Assembly (NCBI RefSeq): GCF_004362215.1
Contig: NZ_SNWR01000001.1
Span: forward strand, 2,606,001 to 2,670,000
Source: Paractinoplanes brasiliensis
Lineage (GTDB): Bacteria > Actinomycetota > Actinomycetes > Mycobacteriales > Micromonosporaceae
Length of the DNA: 64,000 nucleotides
Direction: 5' to 3'
Shown here: in pieces, positions 55,463 to 63,942 of the stretch
How positions within the stretch are numbered: position 1 is the stretch's first letter
Layout: each line of letters opens with the position of its first letter
Program-made: the position numbers and the translations under genes
Notes under the pieces: generated by a model
The model's input: only the letters and a program-made list of their open reading frames with translations
The model's database searches: none
What the model was told of the DNA's origin: nothing

Positions 55463-55628
55463 TCACTGTGGTACCCGCCCGCGGGCGGTGAAATCCGCCG
55501 GGTGATGTGACCCCGGACACTCCCCTGGTTGCAACTCGGTTGAACCGGGCCACACCTTTCTCACAAACCGTTCAGGCAGGCCGACAGGCAGATGTCGGTG
55601 ATCAGTTCTGCCTGGGAGGTCGTGCCGC

Positions 55629-56540
55629 GTGGCGCATCGAGACGAGACCCGTTCCGCCGGTCGCCACCGCCGGAACCAGGTCGGCCGTCACCGCGCGCCC
55701 AGCGCCGTCCCCACCCCGCTCGTGCCCTCCACAACGGCCGCCAGCACGCGCTCCGACGCGTTCTCCAACACCTTCCCCCGTACGGTCGTCCCCGGCGCGC
55801 GCTCCAGCACGTCCTCCAGCACCTTCACCCGTACGGTCGTCTCGGGCGTCTTGTCCAGCGGCCGGGGCCGGGCGGCGCTGCTGACGGCCGCGTTGAGCGC
55901 CGCCCTGGCCACGGGGATCGCCGGTGGCTCGGCCGCGGCGGCCGCCGACAAGCAGGTCGTGCCCGCGGCCGGCCTCGCGCCCGTCGAGACCATGGCCGTT
56001 CCCGCCCCGATCGTGGACGCCGGCCCGTGGAAGCCGCCGGCCGCCGGCGAGGCCGCGGCCGCGCGCGGCCGGCTCAAGGCCAAGCCGCGCGTGGTCGTCA
56101 CCAAGGCCCCGGCCGCCGCCGGCTGGGTCAACCCGAACCCGTCCGGCCGCGTCACCTCGTGTTTCGGCCCCCGCTGGGGACGACTGCACGCGGGCGTCGA
56201 CATGGCCGGGCCGAACGGCTCACCCATCCTCGCCGCGGGCGCCGGGGTGGTGGTCCGCGCCGGCGCGGCTCAGGGCTACGGCAACGCCGTGCTGATCGAC
56301 CACGGCAACGGCTACCTCACCCATTACGGGCACATGTCGGCCATCGCCGTTCACGAGGGGCAGCGCGTCGAACCCGGCGAGCAGATCGGCGACGAGGGCT
56401 CGACAGGCCACTCCACCGGGCCGCACCTGCACTTCGAGGTGCATCAGGGCTTCTACAAGAACCCGGTCGAGCCGGTGCGCTGGCTCCACGACCGCGGTGT
56501 AACCCTGAACGGCTGCGAGGCCGCCCTCACCCCGCGCTGA
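55629..56540 (+). CDS. M23-family peptidase (second)
   Basis: A second M23 protein of 303 residues. The N-terminal 75 residues are basic and Ser/Thr-rich and precede the export signal (AALLTAALSAALATGIAGG), an unusually long leader. The catalytic domain has LHAGVDMAGP, YGHM and HLHFEV. It shares about half its domain with the first M23 protein, so a tandem duplication is likely. GTG at 55629 has GGGAGG nine bases upstream; the true start might be closer to the signal peptide. It ends 192 bases before the convergent pcrA stop. Confidence 0.83.
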   Translation: MAHRDETRSAGRHRRNQVGRHRAPSAVPTPLVPSTTAASTRSDAFSNTFPRTVVPGARSSTSSSTFTRTVVSGVLSSGRGRAALLTAALSAALATGIAGGSAAAAADKQVVPAAGLAPVETMAVPAPIVDAGPWKPPAAGEAAAARGRLKAKPRVVVTKAPAAAGWVNPNPSGRVTSCFGPRWGRLHAGVDMAGPNGSPILAAGAGVVVRAGAAQGYGNAVLIDHGNGYLTHYGHMSAIAVHEGQRVEPGEQIGDEGSTGHSTGPHLHFEVHQGFYKNPVEPVRWLHDRGVTLNGCEAALTPR

Positions 56541-56732
56541 CCGCACACGCCCCCACCGTCGGCCGCCCAACCCGCCCGGCACCGCCGAGAGCAGGGCAGC
56601 ACCGGCCAGAAAGACCACGCCGCACCGCACGACCCTCCCGGCGCCGCGCCCGAGCCGGAGCACGACCCTCCCGACCCGGCGCAACCCTCCCGGCTAGCGC
56701 ATCCCAGCCCCGCACCGCGTACGGGGAAGGGG

Positions 56733-59156
56733 TTAGATCTTTTCGATCGGGGCGTGGCGCAGGACCAGCCACATCACCTGGTCGCCGAAGTCGATCTGGG
56801 CTCTCGCGCCGGGGCCCTGGCCCTCGACGGTGATCACGCGGCCGAGGCCGTAGCGCTGATGGTTGACCCTGTCGCCGGCCGAGACCTTGGGGGCCTGGGG
56901 CAGCTCGCTGGCCGTCGACAACCGGCTGCCGTCGATGCCCAGCCGGCTCGCCAGCTGCTGCGCCTTGGGTGTGCCGCCGGAGAAGCCACCGCCCCGGTAA
57001 CGGTCTCCCCCGCCTCGCCCGCCCACACCGCCTCCGGTGCCCGACCACGACGTGTAGGAGCCGGCCGTACGCTCCCAGCGGATCAGCTCGGGCGGCAGCT
57101 CGTCGGTGAAACGCGAGGGCGGGTTGTATTGCGGCTGGCCCCACGCACCCCGGGTGACCGCGCGGGAAAGGTAGAGCCGCTGACGGGCGCGGGTGATGCC
57201 CACGTAGGCCAGGCGGCGTTCCTCTTCGAGCTCGTTGTTGTCGCCCAGCGCGCGGGTGTGCGGGAAGACGCCGTCCTCCAGGCCGGTGAGGAAGACGACC
57301 GGGAACTCCAGCCCCTTGGCCGTGTGCAGCGTCATCAGCGTGACCACACCCTGGTGGTCGGGGTCGTCGTCGGGCAGCTGATCGGCGTCGGCGACCAGCG
57401 CGACCTGCTCCAGGAAACCGGCCAGCGTGGCGACGGGGGCCTCGTCCTCGTCGGCCTGGGCCTCGACGCGTTCGGTGTACTCGCGGGCGACGCTGACCAG
57501 TTCCTGCAGGTTCTCGACCCGGCCCTGATCCTGGGGGTCGAGGCTTTCCTCCAGCTCGGAGAGCAGGCCCGAACGCTGCAGGGCCAGCTCGAGCACCTCT
57601 TCGGGAGGGGCGCCCTGGGCCAGCTCGCGCAGGTCGTCGAGCAACTGCACGAAATCGGCGATGCTGTTGGCCGACCGGGCGGCGATGCCGGGCGCGTCCT
57701 TGGCGTGGCGCAGCGCCTGGCCGAACGAGATGCGGTCGCGCGCCGAGAGCGCCTCGATGCAGGCCTCGGCCCTGTCGCCGATGCCGCGCTTGGGGGTGTT
57801 GAGCACGCGGCGGATACTCACCGTGTCGTCGTCGTTGACCACGGCTCGCAGGTAGGCCAGCGCGTCGCGCACCTCTTTGCGCTCGTAGAACCGGACACCG
57901 CCGACAACCTTGTACGGAAGGCCGACGCGGATGAACACTTCTTCGAAGACACGCGACTGCGCGTTGGTGCGATAGAAGACGGCCACGTCACCCGGGCGGA
58001 TGCCCTCGCGGTCGCTCAGCCTGTCGATCTCGCGGGCGACCCAGTCGGCCTCGGCGTGCTCGGTGTCGGCGACATAACCCACGATCTGCTCGCCGGCGCC
58101 CTGATCGCTCCAGAGGCGCTTGGGCTTGCGCGAGGTGTTGCGGTCGATCACCGCGTTGGCCGCCGACAGGATCGTCTGGGTGGAGCGGTAGTTCTGCTCG
58201 AGCAGGATCGTGCGGGCGTCGGGATAGTCGCGCTCGAACTCCAGGATGTTGCGGATCGTGGCGCCGCGGAACGCGTAGATCGACTGGTCGGCGTCGCCCA
58301 CCACGCACAGCTCGGCCGGGGGGACCTCGCCGCCCTTCTCGCCCACCAGTTCCTTGACCAGCATGTACTGCGCGTGGTTGGTGTCCTGGTATTCGTCGAC
58401 CATGACGTGGCGGAAACGGCGACGATAGGTCTCGGCGACGTGGGGATGCGACTGGAAGAGGTGGACCGTGGTCATGATGATGTCGTCGAAATCGAGCGCG
58501 TGCGCTTCCCGGAGGCGGCGCTGATAGAGCTCGTACGCCTCGGCGACCGCACGCTCCTGCGGGCCCTTGGCCTTTTCCTTGAACTCCTCGGGCTCGACCA
58601 GCTCGTTCTTCAGGTTCGACACCTGGGCCGCCAGGCCGCGCGCGGAGTACCGCTTCGGGTCGAGGTCGAGCTCGCGGATCACCAGCGTCATGAGGCGGCG
58701 CGAGTCGTCGGCGTCGTAGATCGAGAAGGTGCTCTTGAGGCCGGCGTGCTCGTGTTCGGCCCGCAGGATCCGCACGCACGCCGAGTGGAACGTCGAGACC
58801 CACATGAGCCGGGCCCGCGGGCCGACGAGCTGGGCGACGCGCTCCTTCATCTCACCGGCGGCCTTGTTGGTGAAGGTGATCGCGATGATCTGGCCGGGGT
58901 GCACGTCGCGTTCGGCCAGCAGGTAGGCGATGCGATGGGTGAGCACACGGGTCTTGCCCGAACCGGCGCCGGCCACGATCAGCAGCGGCGAACCCGCATG
59001 GGTGACCGCGTCACGCTGCGGGCCGTTGAGGCCGGTGAGCAGCGATTCCGGATCGATCCGGGGCTGGGGGCGCCGGGGCTGCGCCGCCTCGGCCGGAGGG
59101 CGCGTGGCGGGCACGGCGAACAGGGCGCCGTCGGGGGTCTCAGAAGAAGGTCGCAT
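56733..59156 (-). CDS. pcrA: UvrD/PcrA-type DNA helicase
   Basis: Superfamily 1A 3'-5' helicase for repair and for clearing replication blocks. The 807 residues contain GAGSGKT (Walker A) near 60, FTNKAAGEM, VDEYQDTN, DADQSIYAFRGA, QNYRST, LMTLHTAKGLEFP and VGITRARQRLY, all in order. The C-terminal 60 residues form the Tudor-like RNA-polymerase-binding domain of PcrA/UvrD1 (VNHQRYGLGRVITVEG). ATG at 59156 was chosen; a start 11 codons upstream is possible. Divergent from the nucleotidase gene. Confidence 0.96.
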   Translation of the reverse strand: MRPSSETPDGALFAVPATRPPAEAAQPRRPQPRIDPESLLTGLNGPQRDAVTHAGSPLLIVAGAGSGKTRVLTHRIAYLLAERDVHPGQIIAITFTNKAAGEMKERVAQLVGPRARLMWVSTFHSACVRILRAEHEHAGLKSTFSIYDADDSRRLMTLVIRELDLDPKRYSARGLAAQVSNLKNELVEPEEFKEKAKGPQERAVAEAYELYQRRLREAHALDFDDIIMTTVHLFQSHPHVAETYRRRFRHVMVDEYQDTNHAQYMLVKELVGEKGGEVPPAELCVVGDADQSIYAFRGATIRNILEFERDYPDARTILLEQNYRSTQTILSAANAVIDRNTSRKPKRLWSDQGAGEQIVGYVADTEHAEADWVAREIDRLSDREGIRPGDVAVFYRTNAQSRVFEEVFIRVGLPYKVVGGVRFYERKEVRDALAYLRAVVNDDDTVSIRRVLNTPKRGIGDRAEACIEALSARDRISFGQALRHAKDAPGIAARSANSIADFVQLLDDLRELAQGAPPEEVLELALQRSGLLSELEESLDPQDQGRVENLQELVSVAREYTERVEAQADEDEAPVATLAGFLEQVALVADADQLPDDDPDHQGVVTLMTLHTAKGLEFPVVFLTGLEDGVFPHTRALGDNNELEEERRLAYVGITRARQRLYLSRAVTRGAWGQPQYNPPSRFTDELPPELIRWERTAGSYTSWSGTGGGVGGRGGGDRYRGGGFSGGTPKAQQLASRLGIDGSRLSTASELPQAPKVSAGDRVNHQRYGLGRVITVEGQGPGARAQIDFGDQVMWLVLRHAPIEKI

Positions 59157-59291
59157 CGCGGGGTGAAGTCTATGCCGACCCCCCGACAAGAATTCCGCCC
59201 CTTGCTGACCGCACGGCGGTAGCGCTCACGAGCGTCGATCCACCAGTCTGTCGTAGTTGACATCACACCGCTGATCGGGAGACCGAACAAC

Positions 59292-61139
59292 ATGGACCGT
59301 CCCCGCTTCCGCCGCCGGGCGGCGCTGCGTCACCTCGCCGCGCCCGCCCTGGCGCTGGCCATCATCGCCGGGTTGCCCCTGGGCAATTCCGCCGCCGCGG
59401 CCCCGCCGCCCGAGTTCGCGCCCGTCAGCGTCAGCTACGGGCTGCCCAAGGGCGCGACCGCCAAGGGCCAGTTCCTCAGCTACAACGACTTCCACGGCGC
59501 CATCGACCCGCCGGCAGGCAGCGGCGCGGTCGTCAACGCGTCCGGCACGTCGACCCCCGCGGGCGGCGTCGAATACCTCGCGACCTATCTGAAGAAGCTG
59601 CGCGCCCAGGCCAAGACCGAGAGCCGGACGACGCTGACCGTCGGCGCCGGCGACCTCATCGGCGCGACCCCGCTGGTCAGCGCCGCCTTCCACGACGAGC
59701 CGACGATCGAGCTGATGAACCAGGTCGGCCTGCAGATCAGCTCGGTCGGCAACCACGAGTTCGACGAAGGCGTCATCGAGCTGCTGCGCATGCAGCGCGG
59801 CGGATGCCACCCGGTCGACGGCTGCCAGGACGGCGACGGCTTCGGCGGCGCCAAGTTCACCTATCTGGCGGCGAACACCATCGACAACCGCACCAAGCTG
59901 CCGATCCTCCCGCCGATCGACATCCGGCTGGTCAACGGCGTGCCGGTCGGCTTCGTCGGCATGACGCTGGAGGGCACGGCGGGCATCGTCAACCCGGCCG
60001 GCATCAAGAACGTGCACTTCACCGACGAGATCACCACGGCCAACAAGTGGAGCAAGGTCCTCAGCGGGCTGGGCGTCAAGGCACAGGTGCTGCTCATCCA
60101 CGAGGGCGGAACGCAGGCCACGGCCACGCCGACGCCGGGTGTCTCCGACTGCGCCGGCTTCACCGGGCCCATCGTGCCGATCGTGGCCGGGCTCAACCCC
60201 GAGTTCGGGGTGGTCGTCTCGGGGCACACGCACAGGTTCTACACGTGCAAGCTGCCCAACAAGAAGGGCACCTCGGTGGTCACCAGCGCCGGCACCAACG
60301 GCCAGCTGATCACCGACATCGACTGGGCGGTCGACAAGCGTACGGGTCGCTTCTCGGAGATCACCGCGAAGAACGTGGTCGTCGAGAACGGCGTGCCCGA
60401 CGGCAACGGCGGCTGGAAGAGGGATGCGAACGGCGTCTACCTCAAGAACCCGGAAACCGTCGACGCGGGCGCCAAAAAGATCGCCGACAAATACCGTACG
60501 GCCGTCGCGCCGATCGCCAATCGCGTGGTGGGCCGCATCGCGGCTGACATCACCCGTACGGCGACCCCGGCCGGGGAAAGTCCGCTCGGCGACGTGATCG
60601 CGGACGCCCAATTGGCCCGTACGACCGGGGACGGCGCACAAATCGCGCTGATGAACCCGGGCGGCATCCGGGCCGACTTCGACGCCGAGGCCTCCGCCGG
60701 TGGGGAAGCGAACGGCGAGGTCACGTACGGGGAAGCCTTCACCGTGCAGCCGTTCAACAACCTCGTGGTCACCCAGACCTTCACCGGCACGCAGCTCAAG
60801 GCCGTGCTGGAACAGCAGTTCGCCGGGCACGAGGGGCAGACCACCACCAAGATCCTGCAGGTGTCGAACGGCTTCACCTACACGTGGAGCGCCTCGGCCC
60901 CGCTCGGCTCGAAGGTCTCGAACCTGGCGCTGAACGGGACGCCGATCGACCCCGCCGCCTCGTACAAGGTGACGACGAACGACTTCCTGGCCAACGGCGG
61001 CGACGGCTTCACGACGCTCACGGCGGGCACGGGACGGACCACCGCGCCAGGCTTCGACGTCGACGCGCTCGTGGCGTACCTGGGCGCGGGTGAACCGGTC
61101 GCACCCGGGCCGGCCAACCGCATCACCACGGTTTCGTGA
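59292..61139 (+). CDS. Secreted 5'-nucleotidase
   Basis: An exported metallophosphatase that releases nucleosides from nucleotides for uptake. The 615 residues start with an arginine-rich export signal (RRRAALRHLA, perhaps Tat) ending near SAAAA. The N-terminal metallophosphatase domain has NDFHG, GAGDLIGATP, GNHEFDEG and SGHTHRFY; the C-terminal substrate domain has NPGGIRADF and YGEAFTVQPFNN. A cysteine pair (GGCHPVDGCQ) is probably a disulfide. ATG at 59292. No lipobox or sortase signal is seen, so it is likely released. Confidence 0.93.
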   Translation: MDRPRFRRRAALRHLAAPALALAIIAGLPLGNSAAAAPPPEFAPVSVSYGLPKGATAKGQFLSYNDFHGAIDPPAGSGAVVNASGTSTPAGGVEYLATYLKKLRAQAKTESRTTLTVGAGDLIGATPLVSAAFHDEPTIELMNQVGLQISSVGNHEFDEGVIELLRMQRGGCHPVDGCQDGDGFGGAKFTYLAANTIDNRTKLPILPPIDIRLVNGVPVGFVGMTLEGTAGIVNPAGIKNVHFTDEITTANKWSKVLSGLGVKAQVLLIHEGGTQATATPTPGVSDCAGFTGPIVPIVAGLNPEFGVVVSGHTHRFYTCKLPNKKGTSVVTSAGTNGQLITDIDWAVDKRTGRFSEITAKNVVVENGVPDGNGGWKRDANGVYLKNPETVDAGAKKIADKYRTAVAPIANRVVGRIAADITRTATPAGESPLGDVIADAQLARTTGDGAQIALMNPGGIRADFDAEASAGGEANGEVTYGEAFTVQPFNNLVVTQTFTGTQLKAVLEQQFAGHEGQTTTKILQVSNGFTYTWSASAPLGSKVSNLALNGTPIDPAASYKVTTNDFLANGGDGFTTLTAGTGRTTAPGFDVDALVAYLGAGEPVAPGPANRITTVS

Positions 61140-61209
61140 CGTCGATGTCGTCCCACGGATCGGGCGGTTTTCTTGCGGAGCCGCTCGTGACGGGGGCATA
61201 CTCGGCCTC

Positions 61210-61269
61210 GTGATCCAGCAGACGCGATTTTTCTATGGCACCGGGAGTCCGGCTGCCGTAGGCGTCTGA
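61210..61269 (+). CDS. Putative Phe/Tyr leader peptide
   Basis: A 19-codon ORF (GTG start, TGA stop) reading MIQQTRFFYGTGSPAAVGV, with consecutive Phe-Phe-Tyr codons at positions 7-9. It lies 95 bases before chorismate mutase, the branch enzyme toward Phe and Tyr. Its stop codon lies inside a hairpin (61258-61282) that adjoins a 15-bp hairpin. This is the layout of ribosome-mediated attenuation, in which starvation for aromatic amino acids would stall the ribosome at FFY. The ribosome site is weak. Assignment is inferred from composition and position. Confidence 0.65.
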   Translation: MIQQTRFFYGTGSPAAVGV

Positions 61270-61317
61270 ACGTCAGACCTACATCGAGCCCCGGGCTTCC
61301 CAGCCCGGGGCTCGATG
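61258..61317 (+). promoter_or_regulatory. Candidate attenuator before chorismate mutase
   Basis: Hairpin 1: GTAG-gc-GTCTGA pairs with TCAGACCTAC (61258-61282), overlapping the leader stop. Hairpin 2: CATCGAGCCCCGGGC (61282-61296) pairs perfectly with 61303-61317. The right arm of hairpin 2 can instead pair with CCCGGGC at 61321-61327. No U tract follows, so termination strength is uncertain. Confidence 0.6.
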
Positions 61318-61364
61318 CTGCCCGGGCCGGGCCGACCGGGGCGCAAGCACCCGAGGAGCACGAC

Positions 61365-61655
61365 ATGACCGCCGACGTGATGGACCAGAACACCGGCGCT
61401 GGCGAGCCGCTGGCCGCCGACGAGATCCGCGCCATGCGCGAGCGGATCGACGAGATCGACCAGGCGATCATCGACCTGTGGCTGGAACGCGCCCGCCTGT
61501 CGCAAACCGTGGGCAAGACCCGCATGGCCAGCGGCGGCACCCGCTTGGTGCTGTCCCGCGAGCGCGAGATCGTCGAACGCTTCCGTCAGGCCCTGGGCGC
61601 CGACGGAGCCCAGGTCGCCCTGATGATCCTGCGCGCGGGCCGCGGCCCGCTCTAG
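61365..61655 (+). CDS. aroQ: Chorismate mutase (AroQ type)
   Basis: Converts chorismate to prephenate for Phe and Tyr synthesis. The 96 residues are all helical, with the AroQ helix-1 pattern MRERIDEIDQAIIDLWLERARLSQTVG and active-site Arg and Lys residues (R25/R43-type, GKTRM, REREIVERF). It is close to the small mycobacterial enzyme (Rv0948c), which is weakly active until it binds DAHP synthase through its C-terminus; the end here (RAGRGPL) is of that type. AGGAG stands ten bases before the ATG. Upstream lies a leader ORF with FFY codons and hairpins. It is near pcrA, as in M. tuberculosis. Confidence 0.9.
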   Translation: MTADVMDQNTGAGEPLAADEIRAMRERIDEIDQAIIDLWLERARLSQTVGKTRMASGGTRLVLSREREIVERFRQALGADGAQVALMILRAGRGPL

Positions 61656-61919
61656 GCGAACAACTCCTCGGGGAAAGGCACACCGAGGATCTCGAACTCC
61701 TGCCGCAGCCGGCGATCCCGACTCGGCACGGCGGGCCCGAGCCCGCGGGTTGACATAGAGGTCGGCAGTGGACGGTAGCGTCACGCCGTCGGGCAGGTCG
61801 CCGAGCGAGAGGAGGTCGAAACGGCTGAGGCCCGCGCGGCGCTCACGCAACGACCGCAGGGCCGACTGTCCCCATGCGACCAACTCGTTGCGGGCCGCGA
61901 GCAGGTCGACCGAGCTCAA
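61652..61919 (-). pseudogene. Frameshifted remnant gene, family not recognised
   Basis: On the minus strand a coding-like stretch (TTG start at 61919, SSVDLLAARNELVAWGQSAL to LYVNPRARARRAES) runs to about 61710. The coding pattern then continues in another frame as RDRRLRQEFEILGVPFPEELF with a stop at 61652-61654. One frameshift would separate what looks like a single protein of about 88 residues. Its stop overlaps the chorismate mutase stop on the other strand. No ribosome site is seen. It could be a decayed toxin-antitoxin or regulatory gene, or a sequencing error. Confidence 0.5.
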
Positions 61920-61930
61920 AGTCTGGCAGG

Positions 61931-62914
61931 TCAGAACCGGCGCATGACGTCCCGGACTTCGGCGTAGTGGCAGGCGCTCGGGTGGGGTGAGCGCTGGCGG
62001 ATCTCCAGCAGCGGCTCGTGTTCGGCGCAGCCGGGCTGGGCCTTCCAGCAGCGTGTGCGGAATCGGCAGCCGGACGGCGGGTCGGCCGGGGAGGGCACGT
62101 CGCCGGTGAGCATGATGTGGTCGCGGCGGCCGCGCAGGCGGGGATCGGGCACCGGGACGGCCGAGAGCAGCGCCTGCGTGTACGGGTGGGTCGGCTGGTC
62201 GTAGATCGCCACGTGGTTGCCGATCTCGACGACCTTGCCGAGGTACATGACGGCGACCCGGTCGGAGATGTGGCGTACCACCGACAGGTCGTGCGCGATG
62301 AAGATGTAGGACAGGCCGAGTTGCCGCTGCAGGCCCTCGAGCAGGTTGATCACCTGGGCCTGGATCGACACGTCGAGGGCCGAGACGGGCTCGTCGCACA
62401 CGATGATCTCGGGGCGCAGGGCGAGCGCGCGGGCGATGCCGATGCGCTGGCGCTGGCCGCCGGAGAACTGGTGCGGGTAGCGGTTGATGTGGTCGGGGTT
62501 GAGGCCGACGAGGTCGAGCAGTTCCTGGACGGCGCGCTGCTTGCCGGTGTGCGGCACCGCGTCGGGGTGGATGTCGTACGGCTCGCCGATGATGTCCCCG
62601 ACGGTCATCCGCGGGTTGAGCGACGTGTACGGGTCCTGCATCACCATCTGGATGTTGCGCCGGGCCCGCCGCAAGCTGCCGCCGCGGAGCGTGGCCAGGT
62701 TGTCGCCGCGCACCCGGATCTCGCCGCTGGTCGGCCGTTCCAGCCCCACCAGCAGTTTGGCCAGCGTCGATTTCCCGCAACCGGACTCCCCGACGACGCC
62801 CAGGGTCTCACCGCGGCGCAGGCTCAGATCGACCCCGTCGACCGCCCGCACCGCGCCGGTCCGGCTCTTGAAGTGTTTGATCAGTCCCCGGGTCTCCAGC
62901 ACAACATCAGACAC
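61931..62914 (-). CDS. oppF: Peptide ABC transporter ATPase, OppF/DppF type
   Basis: ATP-binding subunit of an oligopeptide/dipeptide importer, 327 residues. Walker A GESGCGKST, signature FSGGQRQR and Walker B VCDEPVSALD are intact, and the family's C-terminal cysteine motif is present (GCRFRTRCWKAQPGC). The GTG start at 62914 overlaps the oppD stop by eight bases; the longer open frame upstream is a shadow. Part of an operon running leftward from beyond the window edge. Substrate class is inferred from family. Confidence 0.93.
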   Translation of the reverse strand: MSDVVLETRGLIKHFKSRTGAVRAVDGVDLSLRRGETLGVVGESGCGKSTLAKLLVGLERPTSGEIRVRGDNLATLRGGSLRRARRNIQMVMQDPYTSLNPRMTVGDIIGEPYDIHPDAVPHTGKQRAVQELLDLVGLNPDHINRYPHQFSGGQRQRIGIARALALRPEIIVCDEPVSALDVSIQAQVINLLEGLQRQLGLSYIFIAHDLSVVRHISDRVAVMYLGKVVEIGNHVAIYDQPTHPYTQALLSAVPVPDPRLRGRRDHIMLTGDVPSPADPPSGCRFRTRCWKAQPGCAEHEPLLEIRQRSPHPSACHYAEVRDVMRRF

Positions 62915-63935
62915 CGAGGACCTCCCGTACGAAGTGACAGCTCGCGATCCGCTGCGGCGCGATCTGATACGCGGGTGGCGGTTCCAGCCGGCAGATCTCC
63001 CGCGCGTACGCGCATCGCGGGTGGAAGGCACAGCCCCGCGGGATGTCCGTGAGCGCCGGTGGCAGGCCGCTGATCACGTTGAGCGCCCGCCCCTTGTGGT
63101 CGAGCCGCGGGATCGATTCGAGCAGGGCCTTCGTGTACGCGTGGGCCGGCCGGGCGTAGATGTCGTAGACCGGCGCCTCCTCGACGACCTTCCCGGCGTA
63201 CATGATCGCGATCCGGTCGGCGACGTCGGCCACCACGCCCATGTCGTGCGTGATCAGCATCAGGCCCATGTTGCGCTGGCGCTGCAGCTCGGCCAGCAGG
63301 CTCATGATCTGGGCCTGCACCGTCACGTCGAGGGCCGTGGTGGGCTCGTCGGCGATCAGCACCTCGGGGTCGAGGGCGAGCGCCATCGCGATCATGACGC
63401 GTTGCCGCATGCCGCCGGAGAACTGGTGCGGGTAGTCGCCGACGCGGCGCCGGGCGTCCGGGATGCGTACCTGGTCGAGCAGGTCGACGGCCCGGCGCTT
63501 GGCCTCGCCGCGGGACGTGCCGCGATGCACCCGGAACAGCTCGGCCAGCTGGAACCCGACCGTGTAGACCGGGTTCAGCGCGCTCAGGGCGTCCTGGAAG
63601 ATCATCGCGATGCGGTTGGCGCGCACCTTGCGCCGGTCGCTCTCGGGCAGCCGCAGCAGGTCGACGCCGCGATAGAGCACCTGCCCGCCGGTCACGTGCG
63701 CGGGCGGGGTGTCCAGGATGCCCATGATCGCTTGGGCGGTCACCGACTTCCCGCAGCCGGACTCGCCCAGCACGGCAAGCGTCTCGCCCGGGTGCAACCG
63801 CAGGTTGACGCCGTTGACCGCGCGGGCGACGCCGTCCCGGGTGCGGAACTCGACCTGCAGGTCGCGCACGTCGAGCAGCGGGGCATACGGGTCGACGCCG
63901 GGGACAGCGTCCATCCGTGCCGTGATGTCGGTCAT
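62907..63935 (-). CDS. oppD: Peptide ABC transporter ATPase, OppD/DppD type
   Basis: First ATPase of the importer, 342 residues, with Walker A GESGCGKSV, signature FSGGMRQR, Walker B IADEPTTALD and the C-terminal cysteine cluster GCAFHPRCAYAREIC. ATG at 63935 lies seven bases after the stop of the permease gene that enters from the right, and its own stop overlaps the oppF start. The two ATPases are expected to act as a heterodimer beneath two permeases, only one of which is partly visible here. Confidence 0.94.
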   Translation of the reverse strand: MTDITARMDAVPGVDPYAPLLDVRDLQVEFRTRDGVARAVNGVNLRLHPGETLAVLGESGCGKSVTAQAIMGILDTPPAHVTGGQVLYRGVDLLRLPESDRRKVRANRIAMIFQDALSALNPVYTVGFQLAELFRVHRGTSRGEAKRRAVDLLDQVRIPDARRRVGDYPHQFSGGMRQRVMIAMALALDPEVLIADEPTTALDVTVQAQIMSLLAELQRQRNMGLMLITHDMGVVADVADRIAIMYAGKVVEEAPVYDIYARPAHAYTKALLESIPRLDHKGRALNVISGLPPALTDIPRGCAFHPRCAYAREICRLEPPPAYQIAPQRIASCHFVREVLGV

Positions 63936-63942
63936 CGGCGTC

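Noticed and set aside
59226..61199. 657-codon open frame on the minus strand opposite the 5'-nucleotidase
   Set aside because: Its translation is Arg/Val/Gly/Asp-rich low-complexity sequence typical of GC-rich shadows, while the plus strand has all nucleotidase motifs.
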